64,000 nucleotides of DNA from Halobacillus litoralis (GCF_009856445.1 NZ_WMFA01000008.1:57158-121157), one strand, 5' to 3'. Shown: positions 1 through 8,548, numbered from the stretch's first letter. Program-made: numbers and translations. The notes: a model not told the origin generated them from the letters alone.

Positions 1-1
1 A

Positions 2-610
2 GACACCGTACTCGTTCATTTTCAGAAGCAGGGAGACAAGCTTTATTATGAACAACATGAAACACCTGTGAATGACCATGGTTTACTTACATACATAGAG
101 TCTTTAGCGAATAGAGATTCCGTCACGATAGGGATAGACGCTCCATTATCCTATGAAGACGGGGGAGGAGACAGGGAAAGCGACAAAGCCTTGAGAAGCT
201 TTGTAACTGAGCTGGGTATGAAAGGGGCCTCCATCATGCCGCCGACGATGATGCGCATGGTGTACTTATCCTTGAGAGGGATCCGGATCACGAGAGAAAT
301 TGAACGCCTTTCCACGCCATATGAGATTCATCTCGTGGAAGTCCATCCTGGAGCCGCCCTGGGAGCAAGAATGGAAAATATCGATGATGTGCTTTACTAC
401 AAACAGGACCACTCGATTCGTAAAAGAATAAGAACATGGTTCGATTCACAACAAATGCTGGGTGTACCGGAAAGAATGGCTGAAGAATCTCACACCATCG
501 ACGCTTGTGCAGCTGCTCTTGCGGCCTGGCACTGGCAGGATCCTGACCACGAACCCGCCTGGCTGTTCAGGGCATGCCCGCCTCTTCACCCTTATGAATT
601 TTGTTGTTGA
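2..610 (+). CDS. DUF429 family protein (5' end outside the window)
   Basis: The frame is open from the first bases of the window, so the true start lies upstream; the internal GTG at 68 is not a convincing start. The visible part carries the DUF429 signature: an IGIDAP stretch followed by a GGGDRESD block, a PP-TMMRM region, an EVHPGA motif and a C-terminal SHTIDACAAALAAW helix. DUF429 is a predicted nuclease-like fold (RNase H type, by family description), with no established substrate. About 200 codons are visible and the N-terminal strand is missing. No neighbour indicates a function. Family assignment is fairly safe; biochemical role is unknown. Confidence 0.75.
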   Translation, partial: DTVLVHFQKQGDKLYYEQHETPVNDHGLLTYIESLANRDSVTIGIDAPLSYEDGGGDRESDKALRSFVTELGMKGASIMPPTMMRMVYLSLRGIRITREIERLSTPYEIHLVEVHPGAALGARMENIDDVLYYKQDHSIRKRIRTWFDSQQMLGVPERMAEESHTIDACAAALAAWHWQDPDHEPAWLFRACPPLHPYEFCC

Positions 611-705
611 TACCTTCAAATGGCGTAAATGAACACTCGCTCCCTGCAAGAGTGGGGGCCTTAAATGACTAGGAAGTTTTAAATAGGAAAGGAGACACAA
701 TCAAC

Positions 706-1476
706 ATGAAACCATTGAAAGAAAGAACATCCATTCGAAACGAAGAAAACACCGGTACAACATCCGGTTTATGTGAAGGATATATTCAAACCAATATGGT
801 GACCCTCCCGAAAGCGTATGCCTTCGATTTTTTGTTGTTCTGCATGAGGAATCCGAAGCCTTGCCCCTTGGTCGAAGTAATGGAAGCGGGGCAGACCGAA
901 CCGAAAGTGGCGGAGGCGGATATCCGGACCGACCTGCCGCGTTACCGCATTTACCGTGATGGAAAGTTTTCAGAAGAAGTCCTGAACATCTCCGACGTAT
1001 GGCAGGATGATTTCGTAACGTTTCTCATCGGCTGTAGTTTCACTTTTGAAAAAGCGCTCCTTGATGGAGGAATCCCTTTGTTCCACCAGCAGCAAAAAAA
1101 AGTCGTTCCTATGTTCGACACAACCATACCGCTCGAGCCTGCCGGAATTTTCAAAGGGAATATGGTCGTCAGTATGCGGGCGATCCCGAACGATTTAGTC
1201 GATCAGGCCCTTGCCATATCCGAACGATTTGAACAATCACACGGCAGTCCTGTCCATATCGGGGCCCCGGAAGAAATCGGAATCAAGGATCTTGAGAATC
1301 CGGATTATGGAGAAGCCGTCGAATTCGACGCTGCAGAAGCGACGCCTGTTTTTTGGGCGTGCGGGGTGACCCCACAAAATGCGGCGCTTCAAGCGAAGCC
1401 ACCAATCATGATTACCCATGCTCCGGGTCATATGTTGATTACCGATCAATTGGATCCGAATTATGAAAATGGGTAA
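706..1476 (+). CDS. Putative hydro-lyase, YcsI / D-glutamate cyclase family (DUF1445)
   Basis: The 256-residue product has the length and motifs of the DUF1445/UPF0317 family: a YIQTNMVTLPK-type N-terminus, an RNPKPCPL segment, a DDFVTFLIGCSF block, a central N-M-V-V-S-M-R region and a C-terminal FWACGVTPQ-A motif followed by ITHAPGHMLITD. In vertebrates the related DGLUCY enzyme is a D-glutamate cyclase; the bacterial YcsI proteins are usually called putative hydro-lyases and lack a settled substrate. A ribosome binding site (AAAGGAG) lies 8-10 nt before the ATG. The gene stands alone, without the carboxylase and transport genes that often accompany ycsI. Confidence 0.82.
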   Translation: MKPLKERTSIRNEENTGTTSGLCEGYIQTNMVTLPKAYAFDFLLFCMRNPKPCPLVEVMEAGQTEPKVAEADIRTDLPRYRIYRDGKFSEEVLNISDVWQDDFVTFLIGCSFTFEKALLDGGIPLFHQQQKKVVPMFDTTIPLEPAGIFKGNMVVSMRAIPNDLVDQALAISERFEQSHGSPVHIGAPEEIGIKDLENPDYGEAVEFDAAEATPVFWACGVTPQNAALQAKPPIMITHAPGHMLITDQLDPNYENG

Positions 1477-1567
1477 CTCTTACCAAACAAGATTCCGAAC
1501 TTGCAACAAAGCCCCTGTAGTGATAAGTTTTTCTTAACAAAACCTTTACAAAACAGGAGCGATACAT

Positions 1568-2512
1568 ATGGATACACAATCTCAGATGAAGCTTTTTACA
1601 TTAAACTCCAATGAACCATTGGCTCAGGAAATAGCAGAGATCCTGGAAGTTCCTTTAGGGAAGAGTAAAGTCGTCCGTTTCAGTGATGGAGAAGTGCAGA
1701 TCAATATCGAAGAAAGTGTGCGCGGTGACGATATCTACCTGATTCAGTCCACCTCCCAGCCGGTCAATGAGCATGTGATGGAAATGTTGATCATGGTCGA
1801 CGCCTTGAAGCGCGCTTCCGCTAAGACGATCAATGTGGTCATTCCTTATTACGGGTATGCTCGCCAGGACCGCAAAGCACGTGCCCGTGAACCGATCACA
1901 GCGAAATTGATTGCCAACCTTCTGGAGAAGGCAGGAGCTGACAGAGTCATCTCTTTGGACTTGCATGCCCCGCAGATCCAAGGTTTCTTCAACATTCCGG
2001 TTGATCAGCTGCAGGGAATCCCGATCCTGGGAGAGTACTTCAAAACGAAAGACATCGAAGACCTTGTTGTTGTCGCTCCTAATACAAGCGGTTTAAACCG
2101 TGTAAGAAAGATGGCGAACATCCTTGATGCCCCTCTTGCGTTCATCGATAAACGAAAAGCAGAACCCGGGGAACCAGAAGTCCGTGACGTTGTCGGAGAA
2201 GTGGAAGGCAAAAATGTCATCATCGTCGATGATATGATGGATACAGCAGGTACCGTGACTGTAGCTGCCGATATTCTCCATGAAAATGGCGTCAATGATA
2301 TCTATGCCTGCGGTACGCACGCGGTATTATCCGATCCGGCCGTCATTAAAATTGAGCAGTCTCCAATCAAAGAATTGGTCATCACGAATTCCATCTTCCA
2401 GCCGGAAGAAAAACAGATTGATAAAATGACCGTGCTTTCTGTTGCGCCTCTGCTCGCAGATGCGTTGCTCCGCGTCCAGCACGAGCATTCCGTGAGTGTC
2501 CTGTTTGATTAA
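1568..2512 (+). CDS. prs: Ribose-phosphate pyrophosphokinase, divergent paralogue
   Basis: PRPP synthetase makes PRPP from ribose 5-phosphate and ATP for nucleotide, histidine, tryptophan and NAD synthesis. The 314-residue protein is full length and keeps the FSDGEV-INIEES N-terminus, the [20 protein letters not shown] region, [11 protein letters not shown] and the PRPP loop [10 protein letters not shown]. Two usually invariant places differ: the DHGG of the second lobe reads NTSG, and the catalytic flexible loop (usually KRRPxPN) reads KRKAEPGEP. It sits alone rather than next to glmU, the usual Bacillaceae setting, so it is probably a second copy with altered activity or a regulatory partner. 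The start has AGGAGCG upstream. A single PurBox-like sequence (GATTCCGAACTTG, 1491-1503) lies upstream; without a second box it is weak. Confidence 0.85.
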   Translation: MDTQSQMKLFTLNSNEPLAQEIAEILEVPLGKSKVVRFSDGEVQINIEESVRGDDIYLIQSTSQPVNEHVMEMLIMVDALKRASAKTINVVIPYYGYARQDRKARAREPITAKLIANLLEKAGADRVISLDLHAPQIQGFFNIPVDQLQGIPILGEYFKTKDIEDLVVVAPNTSGLNRVRKMANILDAPLAFIDKRKAEPGEPEVRDVVGEVEGKNVIIVDDMMDTAGTVTVAADILHENGVNDIYACGTHAVLSDPAVIKIEQSPIKELVITNSIFQPEEKQIDKMTVLSVAPLLADALLRVQHEHSVSVLFD

Positions 2513-2528
2513 TTTTTAATGTTCAAAT

Positions 2529-2557
2529 GCACCTCTTTCCGAAGAGGTGCTTTTTTT
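2529..2557 (+). terminator. Rho-independent terminator of the prs paralogue
   Basis: A perfect 9-bp stem (GCACCTCTT with AAGAGGTGC, loop TCCG) is followed by seven T residues, 16 nt after the stop codon. Confidence 0.93.
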
Positions 2558-2592
2558 GTTTGAACAATTATTATAGATCTATGAAAATACAG

Positions 2593-2651
2593 TTGCACAT
2601 ACAATACTGTATGACATATACTAAGTGTAGATAGTGTTTGTCGTACAGTAT
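2593..2651 (+). promoter_or_regulatory. Promoter and large dyad, probable PadR operator
   Basis: A possible sigma-A promoter (TTGCAC at 2593, TATACT at 2617, 18-bp spacer) is overlapped by a 48-bp imperfect palindrome spanning 2604-2651. The outer arms ATACTGTATGAC and GTCGTACAGTAT pair at 11 of 12 positions, and inner ACTA (2620) and TAGT (2632) share the same centre. PadR regulators bind dyads of this sort and commonly repress their own gene; the match to this PadR is inferred from position immediately upstream. Confidence 0.7.
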
Positions 2652-2668
2652 ATAGAGGAGTGAAGATT

Positions 2669-3013
2669 TTGAGTCAACTACTGAACTCATTGCTGACCGA
2701 ACAGCGGAGGGGGAACCTGACGTTGGCGGTCCTAAGTCAGCTGCGGACGCCGCAATATGGGTACTCTCTCGTAAAACGATTAGAAGATTCAGGCATCACC
2801 ATTGACCAAAGTACGCTTTACCCTTTGCTTCGCCGGTTGGAAAAAAAAGACCTGGTCACGAGCAGCTGGGATACTACAGAGTCCCGCCCCCGGAAGTATT
2901 ATGTATTGAGTGTTTATGGGGAAAATGTTTTTCAAACGTTGAAGGAAGAATGGAAAAAAGCGACGAATGAATTGTTCCGCTTATTGGAGGAGGAGAACAA
3001 TGAAATGGATTGA
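2669..3013 (+). CDS. PadR family transcriptional regulator
   Basis: A 114-residue winged-helix repressor: the LLTEQRRGNLTLAVLSQL-type N-terminal helix, the QYGYSLVKRLED segment, the recognition region IDQSTLYPLLRRLEKKDLV and the wing ending RKYYVLS are the standard PadR layout. The TTG start is preferred because AGAGGAG ends 8 nt upstream; an in-frame GTG 9 nt earlier overlaps that site. The stop overlaps the next gene by 14 bp, so the pair is cotranscribed and probably translationally coupled. The dyad over the promoter suggests autoregulation. Confidence 0.92.
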   Translation: MSQLLNSLLTEQRRGNLTLAVLSQLRTPQYGYSLVKRLEDSGITIDQSTLYPLLRRLEKKDLVTSSWDTTESRPRKYYVLSVYGENVFQTLKEEWKKATNELFRLLEEENNEMD

Positions 3014-4034
3014 TGTCTATTTACAGGAAGTTGAACGCCGGCTGCCAGAGAAGAACCGGGAAGACATTTTGCTTGAAATCCGATCGACGATCGAGGATAT
3101 GCTTCCTGAGAACCCTTCAGAGGAAGATGTCAAAGGAGTGCTTCAGGGATTGGGCGATCCTGTAAAGCTTGCCCATGGATACAGTGAGAAGCCGATGCAT
3201 CTGATCGGTCCTCGTTATTATGATACCTATATCTCCCTTATAAAAATGATCCTGCCGATCGCGATTACGATTTCATTAATCACTCTCGTCGCTGAGAATA
3301 TTTTGGGGACGGTGGAGGAAGGCAACGTGATTACGATGATCCTCGCCATTGTCGGTGAGGGCGTCTGGCGAGTGATTTCCGTCGGCATGCAAGTATTTTT
3401 TTGGGTCACGATCATTTTCGCCCTGATCGAACGTGTGGACATCGGTATAGAAGATGAAGAACGAAGGTCTCCGCGCAAAAAATGGACACCCACAGATTTG
3501 AAAAAAGTTGCTCGTGCCCCGAGGAGACGTTCGATTTCCCAGTGGGAAGTTTATGGAGCATTTCTTTGGACAGCGATTTGGGGAACGGTCTACTTCCACG
3601 CGGATCAATTGTTAGGAATCTATGAAAACCAAGGAGAAGAACTGACCTTCATTACCCCGGCTCTGAACCAGGAAGTCCTGCTCAGCTATTGGCCCGGAGT
3701 CGTTCTCGTGATCGGGCTGGAAATTGCATTGGCTCTCTATAAGCTATTGAAGGGAGAATGGAGCAAGGGCATCATGTGGTTCAATACTATTCAAGAAGGC
3801 GTATCCATAGGGATATTCGTTTGGATCATTACAGATGAAAAGCTGTTCGCTTCGTCATTTATCAACTATATTTCGGATCTTTTCCAATGGAATTCAGCTC
3901 AAGTCGAGAATGGTCTGGCTTGGAGAATAGCCGCGATCTTCATCATTTTTTCTTTATGGAACATCATAGATGGATTCATCAAATACAAAAGAGGCGTGAA
4001 GAAGACGAAGTTAAATCATGAATTCGTAAAATAA
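3000..4034 (+). CDS. HAAS-domain integral membrane protein, PadR partner
   Basis: The N-terminal ~65 residues (MKWIDVYLQEVERRLPEKNREDILLE...LGDPVKLAHGY) match the HAAS/DUF1700 signalling domain, a helical unit found almost only beside PadR regulators and thought to bind them. Hydrophobic segments follow near residues 80-100, 115-140, 180-200, 225-245, 265-285 and 310-335. The ATG chosen has GGAGGAG about 8 nt upstream inside padR; a longer in-frame reading from 2967 has no ribosome binding site. The likely role is to couple a membrane or envelope signal to PadR; the signal is unknown. Confidence 0.85.
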   Translation: MKWIDVYLQEVERRLPEKNREDILLEIRSTIEDMLPENPSEEDVKGVLQGLGDPVKLAHGYSEKPMHLIGPRYYDTYISLIKMILPIAITISLITLVAENILGTVEEGNVITMILAIVGEGVWRVISVGMQVFFWVTIIFALIERVDIGIEDEERRSPRKKWTPTDLKKVARAPRRRSISQWEVYGAFLWTAIWGTVYFHADQLLGIYENQGEELTFITPALNQEVLLSYWPGVVLVIGLEIALALYKLLKGEWSKGIMWFNTIQEGVSIGIFVWIITDEKLFASSFINYISDLFQWNSAQVENGLAWRIAAIFIIFSLWNIIDGFIKYKRGVKKTKLNHEFVK

Positions 4035-4042
4035 GGTGGAGT

Positions 4043-4078
4043 AAAAAGGTGACCCGATTTGTTCAGGGTCATCTTTTT
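4043..4078 (+). terminator. Rho-independent terminator of the padR operon
   Basis: AAAGGTGACCC pairs with GGGTCATCTTT (one G-U pair) around a GATTTGTTCA loop and ends in TTTTT, 9 nt after the HAAS gene stop. Confidence 0.85.
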
Positions 4079-4190
4079 GGTGTATTACCCAAAATATTCC
4101 TATTGATGTTAAGATAAAGGGAAACAGTTGGTTAAGGAGCAACAAAAATATAGCACTCGTACCGGGCTAGGAATAGAGGGGGAAATGACC

Positions 4191-4394
4191 ATGGAATATA
4201 GGACAAAATGGGTAGTATCCACACTATGTACAATAACGATCCTTATGGGTATTTTCTTAGTAGGCACGCAGTCCTACTTCAATAGCAAAGAAATCGACAA
4301 CGCTAGTAATCAATGTTATGACATCGGAGGGACTCCAGAAGTGGAAAGTAGTTTTTTAGCGATCAGCTACTCCTTTGAATGCCATACAGAGTAA
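4191..4394 (+). CDS. Small membrane-anchored protein with two conserved cysteines
   Basis: The 67-residue product has one N-terminal membrane segment (WVVSTLCTITILMGIFLVG) and a short outer tail containing CYDIGGTPEVESSFLAISYS followed by a second Cys. I recall this C...GGTP...YSF-C pattern from small unassigned Bacillaceae proteins; the two cysteines could form a disulphide. The ATG is chosen over one 6 nt upstream because GAGGGGG then lies 8 nt away rather than 2. No neighbour suggests a role. Confidence 0.68.
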   Translation: MEYRTKWVVSTLCTITILMGIFLVGTQSYFNSKEIDNASNQCYDIGGTPEVESSFLAISYSFECHTE

Positions 4395-4438
4395 GGTTCA
4401 ACATTCCATGTGATTGAATAGGATTGTACCTAAAAAAA

Positions 4439-4469
4439 GCAGCTCATGCACACCATGAGCTGCTTTTTT
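4439..4469 (+). terminator. Rho-independent terminator
   Basis: A perfect 10-bp stem, GCAGCTCATG with CATGAGCTGC, loop CACAC, followed by six T residues. The A-rich left flank could allow partial bidirectional use. The following 285 bp to the next gene show no coding or structured element. Confidence 0.93.
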
Positions 4470-4755
4470 CTATGAAATGCAGGGGCCAGCCCCCATGACC
4501 TTATAGATTTATGGCTCACAGGAAATTAGGGTGCCTCAGCTGTCAAATGCTTTCACATCCTATCAATCCTTGCTTCACTTCCATTTGACGAGTTGTACGA
4601 ACATCTCTATAATTAATCCCTATGTGTTAAAAAAAGTCTCAGAACAAGAGGAGTATTCGTTTTCTGAACGTCTAAAGAACAAAGCCATTGTAAATCCGTC
4701 ATAGATTTAAAAATACATTAACTATCACAGGTTAAAAAAACCTAGGAGGAAAATA

Positions 4756-6339
4756 ATGAACGAAAAAACGAATAGGAGAACGAGAATTGACTGGATCACA
4801 TTCAGCATCAGCGGGGGCTTTCTCGTCTTATTTTTACTCTTGTCGCTCTTGAATAAAGACCTGATGGGAGAATGGATCTCAAGCTCGTTCGACTTTTCTG
4901 TTACATTCTTCGGTGCCTTTTGGCAGCTGCTGCTACTGGCTACTTTCGTAGTGGGCGTTTCGCTGGCCTTATCTAAATATGGAAAAGTGAAGTTAGGAAA
5001 ATTGGACCGGCCGGAGAATAGCTGGTTCCGCTGGGTCTCTATGATCCTTTGCACATTGCTTGCGAGTGGAGGTGTTTTCTGGGCAGCCGGAGAACCGATC
5101 TACCATTTCTTAACGACGCCACCACTTTTCGCTGATGAGGGAATGACAAGTGCACAGGCCGTGGTCCCTGGTTTAGCCCAGAGCTTTTTCCACTGGGGCT
5201 TTACCGCGTGGGCGTGTTTAGGTACTGTAGCTACGATTGTCCTCATGTATGCACACTATCATAAAGGGTATCCATTGAAGCCAAGGGCGATTTTGTATCC
5301 GATGGTCGGAGAAAAGATCTTTAATAAAAAAAGTGTCATCGGTGCTACCGCGGATATTGTATCTGTCATTGCCGTAGCCGCTGGAACAATTGGACCGATC
5401 GGCTTCTTAGGATTGCAAGTCGGTTATGCGCTCAATTATTTATTCAACATTCCGGATACGCTGTTCACGCAGTCACTGGTGATTATTTTCCTTGTGACAA
5501 TCGCTGCGATTTCTGCTGCTTCCGGCGTGGATAAAGGGATTCAACTGCTGAGCCGTCTGAACGTCGGTTTTGCCGTTGTCCTAATGATCGGTATGCTCAT
5601 CTTAGGACCGACCATGTTCATCATCGATTCATTCATCGCAGCAGAAGCCTTTCAAATCCAGAATTTCCTGCGTATGAGTCTTTATCGCGGTGACAGCGGC
5701 TGGCTTGGTTATTGGACCGTGTTTTTCTGGGGCTGGTTCCTCGGTTTCGGACCGGCGATGGCGATGTTCATCAGCCGGATTTCGAGAGGTCGTACCATCC
5801 GTGAGCTGATTCTTGCTGTAGCCATCATCGCTCCGATTGTGAGTAATTTCTGGTTTGCCGTTGTCGGAGGATCTGGTTTGTTTTACGAATTGGAATCACC
5901 TGGAGCGGTCTCCACGGCTTTGAATGAAACAGGCATGCCTGCCGCCGTGATGGCGATTATGGAACAAGTACCATTCGGCATGGTCATGGCTGCTGGATTC
6001 TTAATGGTGACGATTATCTTCGTCGCGACAACGGCCGATTCAATGTCTTATTCCGTCGCAGTTACGATTACAGGTGATACTCACCCGCCACGTGTCCTTC
6101 GTGTGTTTTGGGCGCTGTTGTTCGGGGGAATCGCTGCAACCCTTCTCGGTATTGGGGAAAGCAGTATTCAAACGCTGCAAAACTTCATCGTCGTTACCGC
6201 TGTTCCGGTTTCCTTGCTATTGCTGCCACCTGTCTGGCTGGCACCGAAAGTTGCAAAACGGATGGCAGAGGAACAAGGGCTGATTACGGAAAGTAGTAAA
6301 CCTGCATCTGTTGAGGGAAAAGAACGGAAGACATCATAA
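4756..6339 (+). CDS. BCCT family osmolyte/quaternary amine transporter, divergent type
   Basis: A 527-residue secondary carrier with about 12 membrane helices and the BCCT hallmarks FFWGWFLGFGPAMAMFISRISRGRT and VFWAAGEPIYHF. Typical betaine/choline carriers have YW-WW-(S/A)W-PFVGMFIARISRGRTI and a tryptophan/tyrosine-rich box in TM4; here the first becomes FFWGWFLGFGPAMAMF and TM4 reads HWGFTAWACLGTV, losing several cation-pi residues. Substrate may therefore differ from glycine betaine (another methylated amine or a neutral solute). Uptake of compatible solutes fits a halophile. The gene is monocistronic, with AGGAGG ahead of the ATG and its own terminator. Confidence 0.88.
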   Translation: MNEKTNRRTRIDWITFSISGGFLVLFLLLSLLNKDLMGEWISSSFDFSVTFFGAFWQLLLLATFVVGVSLALSKYGKVKLGKLDRPENSWFRWVSMILCTLLASGGVFWAAGEPIYHFLTTPPLFADEGMTSAQAVVPGLAQSFFHWGFTAWACLGTVATIVLMYAHYHKGYPLKPRAILYPMVGEKIFNKKSVIGATADIVSVIAVAAGTIGPIGFLGLQVGYALNYLFNIPDTLFTQSLVIIFLVTIAAISAASGVDKGIQLLSRLNVGFAVVLMIGMLILGPTMFIIDSFIAAEAFQIQNFLRMSLYRGDSGWLGYWTVFFWGWFLGFGPAMAMFISRISRGRTIRELILAVAIIAPIVSNFWFAVVGGSGLFYELESPGAVSTALNETGMPAAVMAIMEQVPFGMVMAAGFLMVTIIFVATTADSMSYSVAVTITGDTHPPRVLRVFWALLFGGIAATLLGIGESSIQTLQNFIVVTAVPVSLLLLPPVWLAPKVAKRMAEEQGLITESSKPASVEGKERKTS

Positions 6340-6353
6340 ATGAAATAAAAAAA

Positions 6354-6395
6354 GCCGCTATTCTATCTCTGAAAATCGATAGAATAGCGGTTTTT
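6354..6395 (+). terminator. Rho-independent terminator of the BCCT gene
   Basis: A perfect 12-13 bp stem (CCGCTATTCTATC with GATAGAATAGCGG) with a 10-nt loop and TTTTT, 15 nt after the stop; the A-rich left flank makes it potentially bidirectional. Confidence 0.93.
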
Positions 6396-6542
6396 CATCT
6401 ATATACGAACCTGAATCTTGTCGTACCTCATAAGATGGATGTTAACCCGTTGAAAAAATCTCAACTGGATGTGAAGAGCTGTGTGTCTAGTTCATACACA
6501 TAAAATAACAAGAGGATTTTTAAAAAAAGGAAGTGACAAACC

Positions 6543-7178
6543 ATCTGGAAATCGAACAGAAGATTATTCTTAACGCTTGGTTCCCTTGTTATTTTAGTGC
6601 TTCCTATTCTAACCAACCAGCTTATGACATTCCGTTGGTTCCATGTTGTCGGGGATGAGGAAACTTGGATTGCTTTTTATGGAAGTTACCTCGGTGGGAT
6701 CATTGGAGGATTGATGACTCTGGCAGGTGTTTTGCTTACGTTTAGTTTCCAAAATAGGAACAAACTACAGGAAGATGAAGTGAATGAACATAAAACGCTT
6801 CTTATGCTCTATCCAAAGTTTCTATTAATCAAATCAAATTTAAAGGATATTAGATACTCCTTGGAAAACAATCACCATATGTTGGAGCAGGGGAATGAAT
6901 GGAATCCTATGGAACGAGAAATGTTCAAGTGGAGAATAAACAGGTTAGCAGAAAAACTTAACTTTTTAGAAGAGATAGATTCAAGTAAGCTTCTTCCGGA
7001 AACAATTGTAAAGCTTCTGGAGCTGCATAGGGAATTAGAGAATATCTATGTTGCGGTTTCTGTATTAGAGGCGAATTTTGAAAGTGGGTTTCCATCTGAA
7101 TCCTGGGAGGAATATTCCCATGGTGTGGAGGAGGCTATGGACCATTTAGATAAAACGATGAGGGACTTGAGTATATAA
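6543..7178 (+). CDS. Membrane-anchored protein of unknown function, apparent ATC start
   Basis: I do not recognise a named family. The reading frame is open from a stop at 6534, and an AAAGGAAGTG ribosome binding site sits 8-9 nt before an in-frame ATC. The only ordinary start candidate, GTG at 6597, has no ribosome binding site and would cut off a basic residue cluster followed by a membrane helix (SNRRLFLTLGSLVILVLPIL). A second hydrophobic, glycine-rich helix (YLGGIIGGLMTLAGVLLTF) follows, then about 140 charged helical residues, probably cytoplasmic coiled coil. Either initiation uses ATC or the start codon has mutated and the gene is silenced. Confidence is for the gene, less for the exact start. 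Confidence 0.62.
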   Translation: MWKSNRRLFLTLGSLVILVLPILTNQLMTFRWFHVVGDEETWIAFYGSYLGGIIGGLMTLAGVLLTFSFQNRNKLQEDEVNEHKTLLMLYPKFLLIKSNLKDIRYSLENNHHMLEQGNEWNPMEREMFKWRINRLAEKLNFLEEIDSSKLLPETIVKLLELHRELENIYVAVSVLEANFESGFPSESWEEYSHGVEEAMDHLDKTMRDLSI

Positions 7179-7284
7179 CCAAGATTGAGAACATCACCTG
7201 TACTCCGTATGAAGGTAGAGTAGGTTTCCGCCTTTTCTTATTAGGGAAAATGGTTGTTATAAAACTTACTCAGGAGGAATCACC

Positions 7285-7629
7285 ATGCCTAACGAAACCA
7301 AACAAACCTTCCATATTACAGACGACAGCGACTTCAACCGCGTCTGCGTTGAAAACGACGGACTAGCTTTCCCGGAACTAAAAAAAATGATGGAAGACTA
7401 CATACTAAGCCAGGCCACCATGGAGTTTAAAGAATGCTGGATTCAGGATCAGCAAGTGGAAGAAGGGGAAGTCAGAACAGTCCAGGTCAATTTCCTGGAT
7501 ACGAACTCCCATAACTTTATCCGCCTCTATGGTTCGAAAAACAATGAAACTGATGAAGTATTGAATATGAAAGTGGATGCGATTGACTTGAATACGGAGG
7601 AAGTCGTTTATGAGCGTCAATTAGCATAA
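7285..7629 (+). CDS. Hypothetical protein, 114 aa
   Basis: Not recognised. It has a strong ribosome binding site (CAGGAGG, 7 nt from ATG) and a good terminator, so it is likely real. The product is acidic and soluble with no signal peptide or membrane segment; residues 60-110 alternate hydrophobic and polar residues (VRTVQVNFLDT, FIRLYG, VDAIDLNTEEVVYE), suggesting a small beta-rich domain. It stands alone between two unrelated transcripts. Confidence 0.7.
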   Translation: MPNETKQTFHITDDSDFNRVCVENDGLAFPELKKMMEDYILSQATMEFKECWIQDQQVEEGEVRTVQVNFLDTNSHNFIRLYGSKNNETDEVLNMKVDAIDLNTEEVVYERQLA

Positions 7630-7637
7630 AACATGAA

Positions 7638-7672
7638 GAAGGCTGGCTTTTAAGCTAAGCCTTCTTTTTTTT
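7638..7672 (+). terminator. Rho-independent terminator
   Basis: GAAGGCT pairs with AGCCTTC around a 13-nt loop, followed by a run of eight T residues, 8 nt after the preceding stop codon. Confidence 0.85.
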
Positions 7673-7818
7673 GAAGATGGTTAACACAGTCGCGCAGAAT
7701 ACTGATTGATATATAAAAATATTTATACATGAACCTATATTTACTAATTTGTATTATACATGCCTCCGTTCTACAATTAGAAACGTAAACCAATTCAAAT
7801 CCTCAGGAGGAATGAAAA

Positions 7819-8487
7819 ATGAGTAAACATATACTAATGGTCGTTACGACGGCAGACAAGATGAATGACGAGTTGGACACAGGTCTTTGGCTTTCTGAAT
7901 TCGGGGAAGCTTATGTAGAATTTGCAAAGAAAGGGTATGATATGACTATCGCAAGCCCGAAAGGTGGAAAAGCACCTGTGGATGACCGCAGTCTGGAAGG
8001 TGGCGAAACGCCTCAGGAAATTCTTGATACGGCGAAGCATTTGGAAAACACGTTGAAAATCGATGACGTCACCGATGTTTCCAAGTTCGATGCGATTTTC
8101 CTGCCGGGTGGCCATGGAACAATGTTCGATCTACCGGACAACAAGAAACTGCATGAAATCCTCCGTGACCTTTATGAAGCGGACAAGGTGGTGGCAGCGG
8201 TTTGTCATGGTCCTGCAGGTCTTGTTGGTGTGACACTTTCCGATGGTTCGCCAATCGTGAAAGGACAAACGGTTACGGCGTTTACCGATGAAGAGGAGCG
8301 TGCAACGACATTAGATGCCCACATGCCTTTCCTATTGGAAACACGCTTGCGTGAGCTTGGCGCAGACTTCGTCGGGGCAGACAATTGGTCCGATCACGTG
8401 AAAGTTTCCGGTCACTTAATTACTGGCCAGAATCCTCAATCAACCATCAGCGTTGCCAAAGAAGTTATCAACAAGCTTGAAAAATAA
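7819..8487 (+). CDS. DJ-1/PfpI family protein, Hsp31/glyoxalase III-like
   Basis: A 222-residue type 1 glutamine-amidotransferase-like protein. The FGEAYVEF segment supplies the conserved Glu, AVCHGPAGLV is the nucleophile elbow with the catalytic Cys, and the D-T-GLWLSEF N-terminus plus the ITGQNPQS tail are typical of the Hsp31-like branch. These proteins detoxify methylglyoxal-type aldehydes or act as deglycases/chaperones. A CAGGAGG site precedes the ATG. A second DJ-1 family gene lies 1.3 kb away on the other strand, with a monooxygenase and LysR regulator between them, suggesting a shared electrophile or oxidative stress response. Confidence 0.88.
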   Translation: MSKHILMVVTTADKMNDELDTGLWLSEFGEAYVEFAKKGYDMTIASPKGGKAPVDDRSLEGGETPQEILDTAKHLENTLKIDDVTDVSKFDAIFLPGGHGTMFDLPDNKKLHEILRDLYEADKVVAAVCHGPAGLVGVTLSDGSPIVKGQTVTAFTDEEERATTLDAHMPFLLETRLRELGADFVGADNWSDHVKVSGHLITGQNPQSTISVAKEVINKLEK

Positions 8488-8500
8488 AGGAATGCGGGAG

Positions 8501-8527
8501 GCCTGTGAGTTTAACTCGCAGGTTCTT
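8501..8527 (+). terminator. Weak intrinsic terminator or attenuator hairpin
   Basis: CCTGTGAG pairs with CTCGCAGG (one wobble) around TTTAA and is followed by TTCTTT, between the DJ-1 gene and the monooxygenase. The short U-rich tail suggests only partial termination, which would lower expression of the next two genes. Confidence 0.55.
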
Positions 8528-8548
8528 TCGTGGTAAAGGAGAAAAGTG

